A stretch of DNA of 64,000 nt, taken from NCBI RefSeq assembly GCF_018130465.1, contig NZ_JAFCKJ010000001.1, forward strand, positions 248,001-312,000, given 5' to 3'. The stretch is from Bradyrhizobium canariense. Lineage in GTDB: Bacteria > Pseudomonadota > Alphaproteobacteria > Rhizobiales > Xanthobacteraceae. The stretch's first letter is position 1. Each line of letters opens with the position of its first letter. Of this stretch, positions 36,907-45,295 are shown in pieces. Below the pieces are notes generated by a model. That model was not told the origin of the DNA. It did no database searches and saw only the letters and a list, made by a program, of their open reading frames with translations. The position numbers were made by a program, and so were the translations under genes.

Positions 36907-36935
36907 CCCGGCGACAACTAATTGCTATCGCCGGG
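36907..36935 (+). promoter_or_regulatory. Recurrent motif, copy 4, inside a perfect inverted repeat
   Basis: CAACTAATTG (36915-36924) is framed by CCCGGCGA (36907-36914) and TCGCCGGG (36928-36935), a perfect eight-base inverted repeat. It lies 14 bases after the reductase stop and 73 bases before the flavoprotein start. It could act as operator, as terminator for fpr, or both. Confidence 0.55.
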
Positions 36936-36996
36936 ACGTCTGCTGAACAAATCTGATGCAAAGGCGCCGGACCTGCCGGCGAACCAGGAGCAAGCG

Positions 36997-38739
36997 ATGG
37001 CACTAGATCAGATCGTCGACGGACTTTCGGAGGTTTCCTGCGACGTGCTCGTCATCGGCGGCGGCACTGCCGGCCCGATGGCGGCGTTGAAGGCGAAGCT
37101 GAAGAACCCGAAGGCCAATGTCGTCCTGCTCGAAAAGGCCAACGTCAAGCGCTCCGGAGCGATCTCGATGGGCATGGACGGCTTGAACAACGCCGTCATC
37201 CCCGGTTACGCGACGCCCGAGCAGTACACCAAGGAAATCACCATCGCCAATGACGGCATCGTCGATCAGAAGGCGGTCTACAAATACGCGCAAAACTGCT
37301 ACTCGATCATCGAGGAGCTCGACAGTTTCGGCATCCGCTTCCTGAAGAACGAGAACGGCGACTACGCCGTCAAGAAGGTGCACCACATCGGCACCTACGT
37401 GCTGCCGATGCCGAACGGCGAGACCGTGAAGAAGGCGCTGTATCGCCAGCTCCGCCGCGCCCGCATCCTGATCTCCAACCGCTACATGGCGACGCGGCTG
37501 CTCAAATCCGCCGACGGCCGCATTGCCGGTGCGATCAGTGTCAACACCCGCACCGCCGAAATCCTGGTGATCAAGGCCAAGTCCGTGATCCTGTGCATGG
37601 GCGCTGCCGGCCGACTTGGCCTGCCGACCTCCGGCTACATGTTCGGGACCTACGAGAATGCCGCCAATTCCGGTGACGGCTATTCCATGGCCTATCACGC
37701 CGGTGCGGCACTGGCGAACCTCGAATGCTATCAGATCAACCCGCTGATCAAGGACTATAACGGCCCGGCCTGTGCCTACGTCGCGGGTCCATTCGGCGCC
37801 TTCACCGCCAACAACGAGGGATCGCGCTTCATCGAATGCGACTACTGGTCCGGCCAGATGATGCTGGAGTTCTACAATGAGCTGCTGTCCGGCAAGGGCC
37901 CGGTGTTCCTCCAGCTCAAGCATCTCCATCCCAACACCATCGAGGAAATCGAATCGACCCTGCACAAGGTGGAACGGCCGACGCGCGGCCTGTTCCAGCA
38001 GGGGCGCGGCGTCGACTACCGCAACGAGTCGATCGAGATGCATATCTCCGAGATCGGCTTCTGCTCCGGTCACAGTGCGTCGGGCGTGTTCGTCGACGAC
38101 AACGCGCGCACCACCGTGCCGGGCCTCTATGCCGCCGGCGACATGGCGAGCGTGCCGCACAACTACATGCTCGGCGCCTTCACCAACGGCTCGGTCGCCG
38201 GCATCGACGCGATGGAATTCGCGGACAATCACGACTTCGCGGAATTCGACGCGGCCGATGTCGCCAGAGAACGTGACCGCGTGATGGCGCCGACCAAACG
38301 CGAGGACGGCATTCCGCCGAACCAGATCGAGTACAAGACCCGGCGTCTCGTCAATGACTATCTCCAGCCGCCGAAAGTCACGCGCAAATACGAGCTCGGC
38401 ATGCGCCGGCTCGCAGAAGCGAGGGAAGACATGCAGGAGCGCATGATCGCGCGCAATGCGCACGAACTGCTCCGCGCCCTCGAAGTACAGTCGATCATGG
38501 ACTGCGCCGACATGGCGGTGCATGCCTCGCTCTACCGCGAGGAAAGCCGCTGGGGCCTCTATCACTGGCGGACGGATTTCCCGGAGAAGGACAACGAGAA
38601 CTGGTTCTGCCACACGCTGCTGAGCAAGCAGGACGGCAAGATGACCAGCGAGAAGCGTGCCGTCGAGCCCTATATCGTGCCGATCGCCGACGACGAGAAG
38701 GATCTCTACGACAAGCAGCGCATCCGCGCGACAGCCTGA
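36997..38739 (+). CDS. AprA-like (adenylylsulfate/fumarate reductase family) flavoprotein subunit
   Basis: 580 residues. The FAD-binding N-terminus (DVLVIGGGTAGPMAALKAKL) and LEKANVKRSGAISMGMDGLN follow the AprA pattern rather than succinate dehydrogenase. IGFCSGHSASGVFV keeps a histidine where AprA has its active-site GSHSGEAG. The C-terminus (HELLRALEVQS, REESRWGLYHWRTDFPEKDN) again matches AprA. It is followed 29 bases later by an AprB-like ferredoxin. In true APS reductase the pair interconverts APS and sulfite plus AMP; no ATP sulfurylase, QmoABC or AprM is in the window, so another sulfur substrate is possible. Confidence 0.83.
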   Translation: MALDQIVDGLSEVSCDVLVIGGGTAGPMAALKAKLKNPKANVVLLEKANVKRSGAISMGMDGLNNAVIPGYATPEQYTKEITIANDGIVDQKAVYKYAQNCYSIIEELDSFGIRFLKNENGDYAVKKVHHIGTYVLPMPNGETVKKALYRQLRRARILISNRYMATRLLKSADGRIAGAISVNTRTAEILVIKAKSVILCMGAAGRLGLPTSGYMFGTYENAANSGDGYSMAYHAGAALANLECYQINPLIKDYNGPACAYVAGPFGAFTANNEGSRFIECDYWSGQMMLEFYNELLSGKGPVFLQLKHLHPNTIEEIESTLHKVERPTRGLFQQGRGVDYRNESIEMHISEIGFCSGHSASGVFVDDNARTTVPGLYAAGDMASVPHNYMLGAFTNGSVAGIDAMEFADNHDFAEFDAADVARERDRVMAPTKREDGIPPNQIEYKTRRLVNDYLQPPKVTRKYELGMRRLAEAREDMQERMIARNAHELLRALEVQSIMDCADMAVHASLYREESRWGLYHWRTDFPEKDNENWFCHTLLSKQDGKMTSEKRAVEPYIVPIADDEKDLYDKQRIRATA

Positions 38740-38768
38740 CCCGCCGCACAAGTAACAGGAGACATACG

Positions 38769-39002
38769 ATGCCTCTCGCTTCCTATCAGACATCGGTTCC
38801 GGTGGTCGTCGACGACGCCAAATGCATCGCGGACAAGGGCTGCACCGTGTGCGTCGACGTCTGTCCGCTCGACGTGCTGCGTATCAGCGACATGACCAAC
38901 AAGGCCTACATGGCCTATGACGAATGCTGGTACTGCATGCCCTGCGAGGCGGATTGCCCGACCGGCGCCGTCACCGTCAACATTCCCTATCTGTTGAGGT
39001 GA
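38769..39002 (+). CDS. AprB-like ferredoxin with two [4Fe-4S] clusters
   Basis: 77 residues. Two cysteine sets are seen, CIADKGCTVCVDVCPLDVL and ECWYCMPCEADCPTGAV, giving eight cluster ligands. The second set is close to the AprB form CWECYSCIKICPQGA. It ends soon after (VNIPYLLR), so it lacks the C-terminal arm that wraps AprA in classical APS reductase. It is encoded directly between the AprA-like subunit and a HEAT-repeat protein, whose ATG comes two bases after its stop. Confidence 0.88.
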   Translation: MPLASYQTSVPVVVDDAKCIADKGCTVCVDVCPLDVLRISDMTNKAYMAYDECWYCMPCEADCPTGAVTVNIPYLLR

Positions 39003-39004
39003 TC

Positions 39005-39982
39005 ATGTCGAGCCCGTTCGAATCCTACGACGACCTCGAAGATGCCGACGAGCGGCTCCAGGCCGCCGATCCAGGGGAACGTCGCGTCGCCATCATCGCG
39101 CTCGGCCATTCCGGCGATCCCGCAGCGGTCGGCCATCTCGCCAACATGGTCGCCGATCCCGATGCCGGCGTGCGCCAGCAGGTCGCGATGGCGCTCGGCG
39201 AGTTCGACGGGCCGGAGGCCGCCAGCGCGCTGGTGAAGCTGCTGGTCGACCCCGAACGAATCGTTGCGGCCGCCGCGGCCGACAGCATGGCCGAGTTCAA
39301 GGATCCGGCTTGCGCCGAAATCATCCTGCCGCTGGTCAAGCATGCCCACGCCTTCGTCCGCATGGGCGCGTTGCGTGCGCTCAAGGAGCTGCGCTGCAAG
39401 GATACGCTGAAGCCGGCGCTGGAAGCGCTCCAGGATTCCGACGCCGCCGTGCGGGTGCAGGCGATCGGCGTGATCGGGTTCCTCAAGCTGGAGGAATCAA
39501 TTCCGGCGCTGACCGCGCTGATCAACGATCCCGACGCGCATGTGCGCCGTGCCGCCGTCAGCGCGCTCGCTTTCTCGCAGATGAAGCCCGCGGCCGAGAT
39601 GATCACGCGCGCGTTGAAGGATTCGGACTGGATGGTGCGGGAGATGGCCGCGGAGACGCTGGGCCTCAACGTCAACGGCTCGATCGCCGCCGACCAGCTC
39701 ATCGCTTCGCTCAGTGACGAATTCTGGCAGGTGCGCCTGAAGGCAATCCGCAGCCTTGGCCGGATGAAGATCGAGCGCGCGGTTCGCCCGATCGGCAATT
39801 GCGTCAACCACGACCAGGCCAATTTGCGGAAAGAGGCGGCTGCTGCGCTTGGCGAGATCGCCCACCACGACGGCGAAGCCTTCCTTGCCGTCATCGCCGA
39901 CGATCCCGATCCTGAGGTGCGCAAGAACGCGCGCTGGGCGCTTCAGCAGATTGCGGCCCGAAAAGCGCGGGCGGGGGCGTAG
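39005..39982 (+). CDS. HEAT-repeat protein
   Basis: 325 residues made almost entirely of 31-residue HEAT (PBS-lyase-like) repeats, about eight or nine, e.g. VAIIALGHSGDPAAVGHLAN, RQQVAMALGEFDGPEAASAL and VRMGALRALKELRCKDTLKP. No catalytic signature or signal peptide is visible. Translationally coupled to the ferredoxin, so probably a cytoplasmic scaffold, maturation factor or third subunit of the AprAB-like complex (inference). Confidence 0.88.
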   Translation: MSSPFESYDDLEDADERLQAADPGERRVAIIALGHSGDPAAVGHLANMVADPDAGVRQQVAMALGEFDGPEAASALVKLLVDPERIVAAAAADSMAEFKDPACAEIILPLVKHAHAFVRMGALRALKELRCKDTLKPALEALQDSDAAVRVQAIGVIGFLKLEESIPALTALINDPDAHVRRAAVSALAFSQMKPAAEMITRALKDSDWMVREMAAETLGLNVNGSIAADQLIASLSDEFWQVRLKAIRSLGRMKIERAVRPIGNCVNHDQANLRKEAAAALGEIAHHDGEAFLAVIADDPDPEVRKNARWALQQIAARKARAGA

Positions 39983-40093
39983 AAGCGCGGCGGGCTGTCG
40001 CTCTGGACTTCCCGTCCCAGACGTTTATTGGTCTTCGCCAACGTGATCGGCCTCTGCGAGCGCGGCCGATCCGAAAAGAGCGAGGACGCGCCC

Positions 40094-41266
40094 ATGACGA
40101 TATTGACGGTAAAGGACCTTCTTCCCGAGGACGGCACGCGGGGAACGCTCGTCGGCCGCGTCTGGCTGCCGCAGGCGAATGGCCCGGCCGTGGTCGCCGT
40201 GCGCGGCGATGGCGTGTTCGACGTCACCGCAAAATTTCCGACCGTCAGCGCGCTCTGCGAGGAAGACAATCCGGCCAAGGCGCTCGCCGCGGTTAAGGGC
40301 GAGCGCATCGGCGATCTCGAAGCCATCGTCGCCAACACGGCACCCGATCGGCGCGATCCGAAAAAGCCGTGGCTGCTCGCGCCGGTCGATCTCCAGACGC
40401 TGAAGGCGGCCGGCGTGACCTTCGCCATCTCGATGCTGGAGCGCGTGATCGAGGAACGGGCCAAGGGCAATCCAGCCTCGGCGGAAGCGATCCGTCAAGA
40501 AGTGACGCGGCTGATCGGCGACGATCTGTCGAAGCTCAAGCCGGGCTCGGACCAGGCGATGCACCTGAAGCAGGTGCTGATCGACCAGAACGCCTGGAGC
40601 CAGTATCTCGAGGTCGGCATTGGCCCCGATGCCGAGGTCTTCACCAAGGCGCCGACCTTGTCGTCGGTCGGCACCGGCATGGATGCGGGGCTGCATCCGA
40701 AGTCAACCTGGAACAATCCCGAGCCGGAGCTGGTGCTGTTCGTCTCGAGCGGCGGCAAGATCGTTGGCGGCGCGCTCGGCAACGACGTGAACTTGCGCGA
40801 CTTCGAGGGCCGTTCGGCGCTGTTGTTGTCGAAGGCCAAGGACAACAACGCGTCGTGCTCGATTGGCCCGCTGCTGCGCCTGTTCGACGACAGCTTTACC
40901 CTCGACGATGCCCGCAAGCTCGACATCAGCCTGAACGTGAAGGGGCAGGACGGTTTCGTCCTCGACGGCCATTCCTCGATCAGCATGATCAGCCGCGATC
41001 CGACCGATCTGGTCGAGCAGACCATCGGCAAGGTACACCAATATCCTGACGGCTTCGTGCTGTTCCTCGGTACGATGTTCGCGCCCGTGAAGGATCGCGA
41101 CGCGCCGGGACAGGGGTTCACCCACAAGCGCGACGACATCGTCACGATCTCGGCGCCCCAGCTCGGCAAGCTCGTCAACCGCATGCGGACCAGCGACGAG
41201 TGCGAGCCCTGGACGTTCGGCATCGGTGCGCTGATGAAGAATCTGGCGCAGCGGAAGCTGATCTAG
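40094..41266 (+). CDS. Fumarylacetoacetate hydrolase (FAH) family protein, probable sugar-acid dehydratase
   Basis: 390 residues. The FAH fold is clear in the C-terminal two thirds (NPEPELVLFVSSGGKIVGGA, GNDVNLRDFEGRSALLLSKA, DGFVLFLGTMFAPVKDRDAP). FAH-family members such as GguC/AraD1 and KdaD act on 2-keto-3-deoxy sugar acids. Its position directly before a furanose importer and sugar dehydrogenase supports 2-keto-3-deoxy-pentonate/-hexonate dehydratase, by inference. The start after GAGGACGCG is preferred to an upstream ATG. A full dispersed repeat separates it from ytfQ, so it may be its own transcript. Confidence 0.8.
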   Translation: MTILTVKDLLPEDGTRGTLVGRVWLPQANGPAVVAVRGDGVFDVTAKFPTVSALCEEDNPAKALAAVKGERIGDLEAIVANTAPDRRDPKKPWLLAPVDLQTLKAAGVTFAISMLERVIEERAKGNPASAEAIRQEVTRLIGDDLSKLKPGSDQAMHLKQVLIDQNAWSQYLEVGIGPDAEVFTKAPTLSSVGTGMDAGLHPKSTWNNPEPELVLFVSSGGKIVGGALGNDVNLRDFEGRSALLLSKAKDNNASCSIGPLLRLFDDSFTLDDARKLDISLNVKGQDGFVLDGHSSISMISRDPTDLVEQTIGKVHQYPDGFVLFLGTMFAPVKDRDAPGQGFTHKRDDIVTISAPQLGKLVNRMRTSDECEPWTFGIGALMKNLAQRKLI

Positions 41267-41280
41267 CGCCGGCTTTCTTC

Positions 41281-41423
41281 ACCTCGCCCCGCTTGCGGGG
41301 AGAGGTCGAATTTGCGCAAAGCGCAATTCGGGTGAGGGGGACTCTCCACGAGTCCGTCTGTCACCGTTTGAGCGGAGAGAGCCCCTCACGCCAACCCTCT
41401 CCCCGTAAGAACGGGGCGAGGGA
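41281..41423. repeat. Dispersed double-palindrome repeat (ccctctcccc family), full copy
   Basis: CTCGCCCCGCTTGCGGGGAG and CTCCCCGTAAGAACGGGGCGAG-like halves face each other around gtgagggggactct...agagcccctcac. It occupies the first part of the 409-base gap between the FAH gene and ytfQ and probably ends the FAH transcript. The rest of the gap holds the ytfQ promoter and a candidate operator. Confidence 0.75.
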
Positions 41424-41547
41424 GCGCACCGTCGCTCTCGCAACAGCCCGCATCATTTCGTTCATCTCCCCGTTGCATCCGTGGAACAAAATCGCGCTGG
41501 GCGTGTCATAGAACCGTCCATCCTGCCGACGTGTGTTCCCCTCCAAA

Positions 41548-41566
41548 TAGTCAGATAATATGACTA
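41548..41566. promoter_or_regulatory. Candidate GntR/FadR operator upstream of ytfQ
   Basis: Perfect inverted repeat TAGTCA (41548-41553) and TGACTA (41561-41566) around an AT-rich GATAATA, followed by an overlapping GACTAGTC palindrome. It lies 110 bases before the ytfQ ATG in the only long non-repeat gap of the operon. The FadR-type regulator encoded in the operon is the likely ligand. Confidence 0.5.
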
Positions 41567-41675
41567 GTCGGAACCAAACTTCCGTGAAATAGTCCCTCCC
41601 GCCGCCTCAAAGGTCGGCCTGCGGGTGCGATGCTACCAATCGGCGCCCCGGATAACATTTTGGGAGACACGCCTG

Positions 41676-42641
41676 ATGACCCTCAAAGCCCTCTTTGCGG
41701 CCAGTGCCACGGCCGCCTTGCTGCTCGCGTTGCCGGCGAATGCCGCCGAGCTCACCATCGGCTTCTCGCAGATCGGATCGGAATCCGGCTGGCGCGCGGC
41801 CGAGACTTCGGTCTCCAAGCAGGAGGCTTCCAAGCGCAAGGTCAATCTCAAGATCGCCGACGCGCAGCAGAAGCAGGAGAACCAGATCAAGGCGATCCGC
41901 TCCTTCATCGCGCAGAACGTCGATGCGATCTTCCTCGCGCCCGTCGTCTCGACCGGCTGGGACTCGGTGCTGAAGGAAGCCAAGGAGGCCAAGATTCCGG
42001 TCGTGCTGCTCGACCGCGACATCGATCCCTCCGGCAAGGAGCTCTATCTCACCGCCGTGACCTCCGACAGCGTGCACGAAGGCGAGGTCGCGGGCGACTG
42101 GCTGGCGAAGACCGTCGGCGGCAAAGCCTGCAACATCGTCGAATTGCAGGGCACGGTCGGCGCCAGCGTCGCCGCCAACCGCAAGAAGGGTTTTGACACC
42201 GCCATCGCCAAGCATGCGAACCTGAAGGTGGTGCGCAGCCAGACCGGCGACTTCACCCGCGCCAAGGGCAAGGAAGTGATGGAAAGCTTCATCAAGGCCG
42301 AAGGCGGCGGCAAGTCGCTTTGCGCGGTCTATGCGCACAACGACGACATGATGGTCGGCGCGATCCAGGCGATGAAGGAAGCCGGCCTCAAGCCGGGCAA
42401 GGACATCCTCACCGTCTCGATCGACGCGGTCCCCGACATCTTCAAGGCGATGGTCGCCGGCGAAGCCAATGCCACGGTCGAGCTGACGCCGAACATGGCA
42501 GGCCCGGCGCTCGATGCCATCGCGGCCTTCAAGGACAAGGGCACCGTTCCGCCGAAATGGATCCAGACGGACTCCAAGCTCTTCACCGCCACTGATGACC
42601 CGCAGAAGATCTACGACAGCAAGAAGGGCCTCGGTTACTGA
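41676..42641 (+). CDS. ytfQ: Galactofuranose/arabinofuranose-type ABC transporter substrate-binding protein
   Basis: 321 residues, signal peptide to about residue 24 (LALPANAAE). It follows E. coli YtfQ almost block by block: LTIGFSQIGSESGWRAAETS, QQKQENQIKAIRSFIAQNVD, NIVELQGTVGASVAANRKKG, QTGDFTRAKGKEVMESFIKA. YtfQ binds the furanose form of galactose and of arabinose in the periplasm. Heads the sugar operon; a 9-bp stem-loop follows ten bases after the stop. Confidence 0.93.
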   Translation: MTLKALFAASATAALLLALPANAAELTIGFSQIGSESGWRAAETSVSKQEASKRKVNLKIADAQQKQENQIKAIRSFIAQNVDAIFLAPVVSTGWDSVLKEAKEAKIPVVLLDRDIDPSGKELYLTAVTSDSVHEGEVAGDWLAKTVGGKACNIVELQGTVGASVAANRKKGFDTAIAKHANLKVVRSQTGDFTRAKGKEVMESFIKAEGGGKSLCAVYAHNDDMMVGAIQAMKEAGLKPGKDILTVSIDAVPDIFKAMVAGEANATVELTPNMAGPALDAIAAFKDKGTVPPKWIQTDSKLFTATDDPQKIYDSKKGLGY

Positions 42642-42651
42642 GGCAAGAGCG

Positions 42652-42684
42652 TCGCCGGACGGCCGTGTTTGGGCGGTCCGGCGA
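42652..42684 (+). terminator. Intercistronic stem-loop after ytfQ
   Basis: TCGCCGGAC (42652-42660) pairs perfectly with GTCCGGCGA (42676-42684). It lies between the binding-protein and ATPase genes with no T-run, fitting partial attenuation or 3' end protection rather than full termination. Confidence 0.65.
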
Positions 42685-42761
42685 TCCCCTCGAAACCGCT
42701 GCGCAAACGGATAGGCTGGGTGTCCGCATCGTCAGCGGGCGCCGGTGGGAGTGAATTTGTC

Positions 42762-44306
42762 ATGGAGAACAGCCCGGATTCCGCTGCTTCCCTGCTGGAG
42801 GTGCGCGGGATCAGCAAGAGTTTTGGTGCTGTGCGTGCGTTGCAGGAGGTCGACTTCACGCTTCGCGCCGGCGAGATCCATGCGCTGCTCGGTGAGAACG
42901 GCGCCGGCAAGTCCACGCTGATCAAGGTGATCACCGGCGTGTTCCCGCGCGATGCCGGCATCGTCAGGATCAGTGGCGAAGAGGTCGCGCCGCGCTCGGC
43001 CAAGGCGGCGGTTCAGGCCGGCATTGCCACCGTCTACCAGGAAGTCAATCTGCTGCCGAACCTCTCGGTGGCGCAGAACCTGTTCCTCGACCGGCAGCCG
43101 ATGCGCTTCGGCATCGTGCGCGAAGGCGAGATGCGACGTCGCGCGAAAACGCTGCTCGCGGATTTCGGTCTCGACATCGACGTGGCCGCGCCGCTCGGCA
43201 GTTATTCCGTTGCCGTGCAGCACGTCACCGCGATCGCGCGCGCCGTCGATCTCTCGGCACGCGTGCTGATCCTGGACGAGCCGACCGCGAGTCTCGACCG
43301 CCATGAGGTCGAGATCCTCTTCGGCATCATGCGCCAGCTCGCCAGGCGCGGCATCGGCATCGTCTTCGTCAGCCATTTCCTCGACCAGGTCTACGAGATC
43401 TCCGATCGCATCACCGTTTTGCGAAATGGTCGCCTGGTCGGCGAGCGCGAGACCGCGTCGCTGTCGCGGCTCGAGCTGATCCGGATGATGCTCGGCCGCG
43501 AGCTGGCCGAGACCACCAGCGCGCGGGCAGCGGCAGGCGCACGGAAGACGCGTGAAGTCTGTGCGAGCTTCGAGGGTTACGGCAAGGCCGGCTACGTCGC
43601 GCCGTTCAATCTCGAGCTGCGGCATGGCGAGGTCGTCGGTCTCGCCGGCCTGCTCGGCTCCGGCCGGACCGAGACGGCGCGGCTGGTGTTCGGCGCCGAG
43701 CGCGCCGATCGCGGGCAGGCGAGGGTGGAAGGCGCGCCCGTCCGGCTTCAGTCGCCGCGCGACGGCGTGCGCCACGGCTTTGGCTATTGCCCTGAGGAGC
43801 GCAAGACCGACGGCATCGTCGCCGAGCTCACCGTGCGCGAGAACATCGTGCTCGCGCTCCAGGCCAAGCGCGGTCTGCATCGGCCGCTGTCGCGACGCGA
43901 GCAGGACGAGATCGCAAGCCGTTACGTCAAGATGCTCGACATCCGCCCGCCCGATCCGGAGCGTCCCGTCGGCCTGTTGTCCGGCGGCAATCAGCAGAAG
44001 GTGCTGCTGGCGCGCTGGCTTGCGACCTCGCCGCGGCTCCTCGTGCTGGACGAGCCGACCCGCGGCATCGACGTCGGCGCGCACGCCGAGATCATCCGCC
44101 TGATCCGCGAGCTCTGCGACGACGGGCTTGCGCTGCTCGTGATCTCCTCCGAGCTCGACGAGATCGTGACCTATTCCGATCGCGTGGTGGTGCTGCGCGA
44201 TCGCGCTCATGTCGAGGAGCTCACCGGCGAAGCCATCGACGTCGGCAACATTCTCGCCGCTATTGCCGCCGATAGCGTCGCTGTTGCGCTTGAGGCCCAC
44301 ACATGA
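42762..44306 (+). CDS. ytfR: Sugar ABC transporter ATP-binding protein (YtfR/RbsA type)
   Basis: 514 residues with two fused ATPase domains. The first has GENGAGKSTLIKVITG and LILDEPTASLDRHEVE; the second has degenerate GLLGSGRTETARLVFG and LSGGNQQKVLLARWLA with VLDEPTRGIDVGAHAE. This is the layout of carbohydrate importers of the CUT2 class. It overlaps the first permease gene by four bases. Confidence 0.93.
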   Translation: MENSPDSAASLLEVRGISKSFGAVRALQEVDFTLRAGEIHALLGENGAGKSTLIKVITGVFPRDAGIVRISGEEVAPRSAKAAVQAGIATVYQEVNLLPNLSVAQNLFLDRQPMRFGIVREGEMRRRAKTLLADFGLDIDVAAPLGSYSVAVQHVTAIARAVDLSARVLILDEPTASLDRHEVEILFGIMRQLARRGIGIVFVSHFLDQVYEISDRITVLRNGRLVGERETASLSRLELIRMMLGRELAETTSARAAAGARKTREVCASFEGYGKAGYVAPFNLELRHGEVVGLAGLLGSGRTETARLVFGAERADRGQARVEGAPVRLQSPRDGVRHGFGYCPEERKTDGIVAELTVRENIVLALQAKRGLHRPLSRREQDEIASRYVKMLDIRPPDPERPVGLLSGGNQQKVLLARWLATSPRLLVLDEPTRGIDVGAHAEIIRLIRELCDDGLALLVISSELDEIVTYSDRVVVLRDRAHVEELTGEAIDVGNILAAIAADSVAVALEAHT

Positions 44307-45295
44307 CAGCGCTGTTGCCGCGCCGCGGCCTTGCCCAGATCCTCGCATTGATCGTCATCCTGGCGGTCGATCGCGTGGTGTCGCCGCAATTCTTCGACCT
44401 GCGCCTCCAGGACGGCCGGCTGTTCGGCAGCCTGATCGACGTGCTCAACCGTGGCACGCCGGTGGCGCTGCTCTCGCTCGGCATGGTGCTGGTGATTGCG
44501 ACGCGGGGCATCGATCTGTCGGTCGGCGCGGTCATGGCGATCTCGGGTGCGATCGCGGCGAGCCTCGCTGACACCCATAGTCTGGCCGTGGTGCTGGCGG
44601 CTGCGCTCGGCGCGGGCCTGATCTGCGGATTGTGGAACGGATTTCTGGTCGCGGTGCTCGGCATGCAGCCGATCGTGGCGACCCTGATCCTGATGGTGGC
44701 GGGACGCGGCATCGCCCAGCTCATCACCGAGGGGCGCATCGTGACCTTCTCCTCGCCTGATCTGGTCTGGCTCGGCAACGGCTCTATTCTAGGCCTGCCG
44801 GTGCCGGTCGCGATTGCGCTTGGCATGTTGATCCTCACCGGCGCGGTGGTGCGCGGCTCGGCACTCGGATTGCTGATCGAGGCAACTGGCGGCAATGCGC
44901 GGGCGAGCGAGCTTGCCGGCGTCGGCACGCGCGCGATGATTTTGGCGGTCTATGTCTGGTGCGGCGTTTGCGCTGCGCTTGCCGGCGTCATCGCGGCGGC
45001 CGACATCATGGGCGCGGATGCCAACAATGCCGGCCTCTGGCTCGAGCTCGACGCCATCCTCGCGGTGGTGATCGGCGGCACCTCGCTGTTCGGCGGCCGC
45101 TTCAGCCTCGTGCTGGCCGTGCTCGGCGCGCTGATCATCCAGACCATGAACACCGGCATTCTGCTGTCGGGCTATCCGCCGGAGTTCAATTTGCTGGTCA
45201 AGGCGGTGGTGGTGCTCGCCGTGCTGCTGCTGCAATCACCGAAGCTGTCCGGCTTTGCCGGCGTCGTGACGCGGCTGCGGAGGACCAAGGCATGA
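44303..45295 (+). CDS. ytfT: Sugar ABC transporter permease (YtfT type)
   Basis: 330 residues, eight to ten helices. CUT2 permease signatures are LSLGMVLVIATRGIDLSVGA and GMQPIVATLILMVAGRGIAQ. Start and stop both overlap neighbours by four bases. It forms a heterodimer with the second permease immediately downstream. Confidence 0.93.
   Translation: MTALLPRRGLAQILALIVILAVDRVVSPQFFDLRLQDGRLFGSLIDVLNRGTPVALLSLGMVLVIATRGIDLSVGAVMAISGAIAASLADTHSLAVVLAAALGAGLICGLWNGFLVAVLGMQPIVATLILMVAGRGIAQLITEGRIVTFSSPDLVWLGNGSILGLPVPVAIALGMLILTGAVVRGSALGLLIEATGGNARASELAGVGTRAMILAVYVWCGVCAALAGVIAAADIMGADANNAGLWLELDAILAVVIGGTSLFGGRFSLVLAVLGALIIQTMNTGILLSGYPPEFNLLVKAVVVLAVLLLQSPKLSGFAGVVTRLRRTKA

Noticed and set aside
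35615-39982. Calling the flavoprotein pair true dissimilatory APS reductase (aprBA)
   Set aside because: No ATP sulfurylase, Qmo/AprM or Dsr genes in the window, and the ferredoxin lacks the C-terminal arm of AprB; named only as AprA-/AprB-like.
41361-41546. A 61-codon minus-strand open frame in the gap before ytfQ
   Set aside because: Its second half is translated dispersed repeat, and its start lies next to the candidate ytfQ operator; no ribosome binding site or family.
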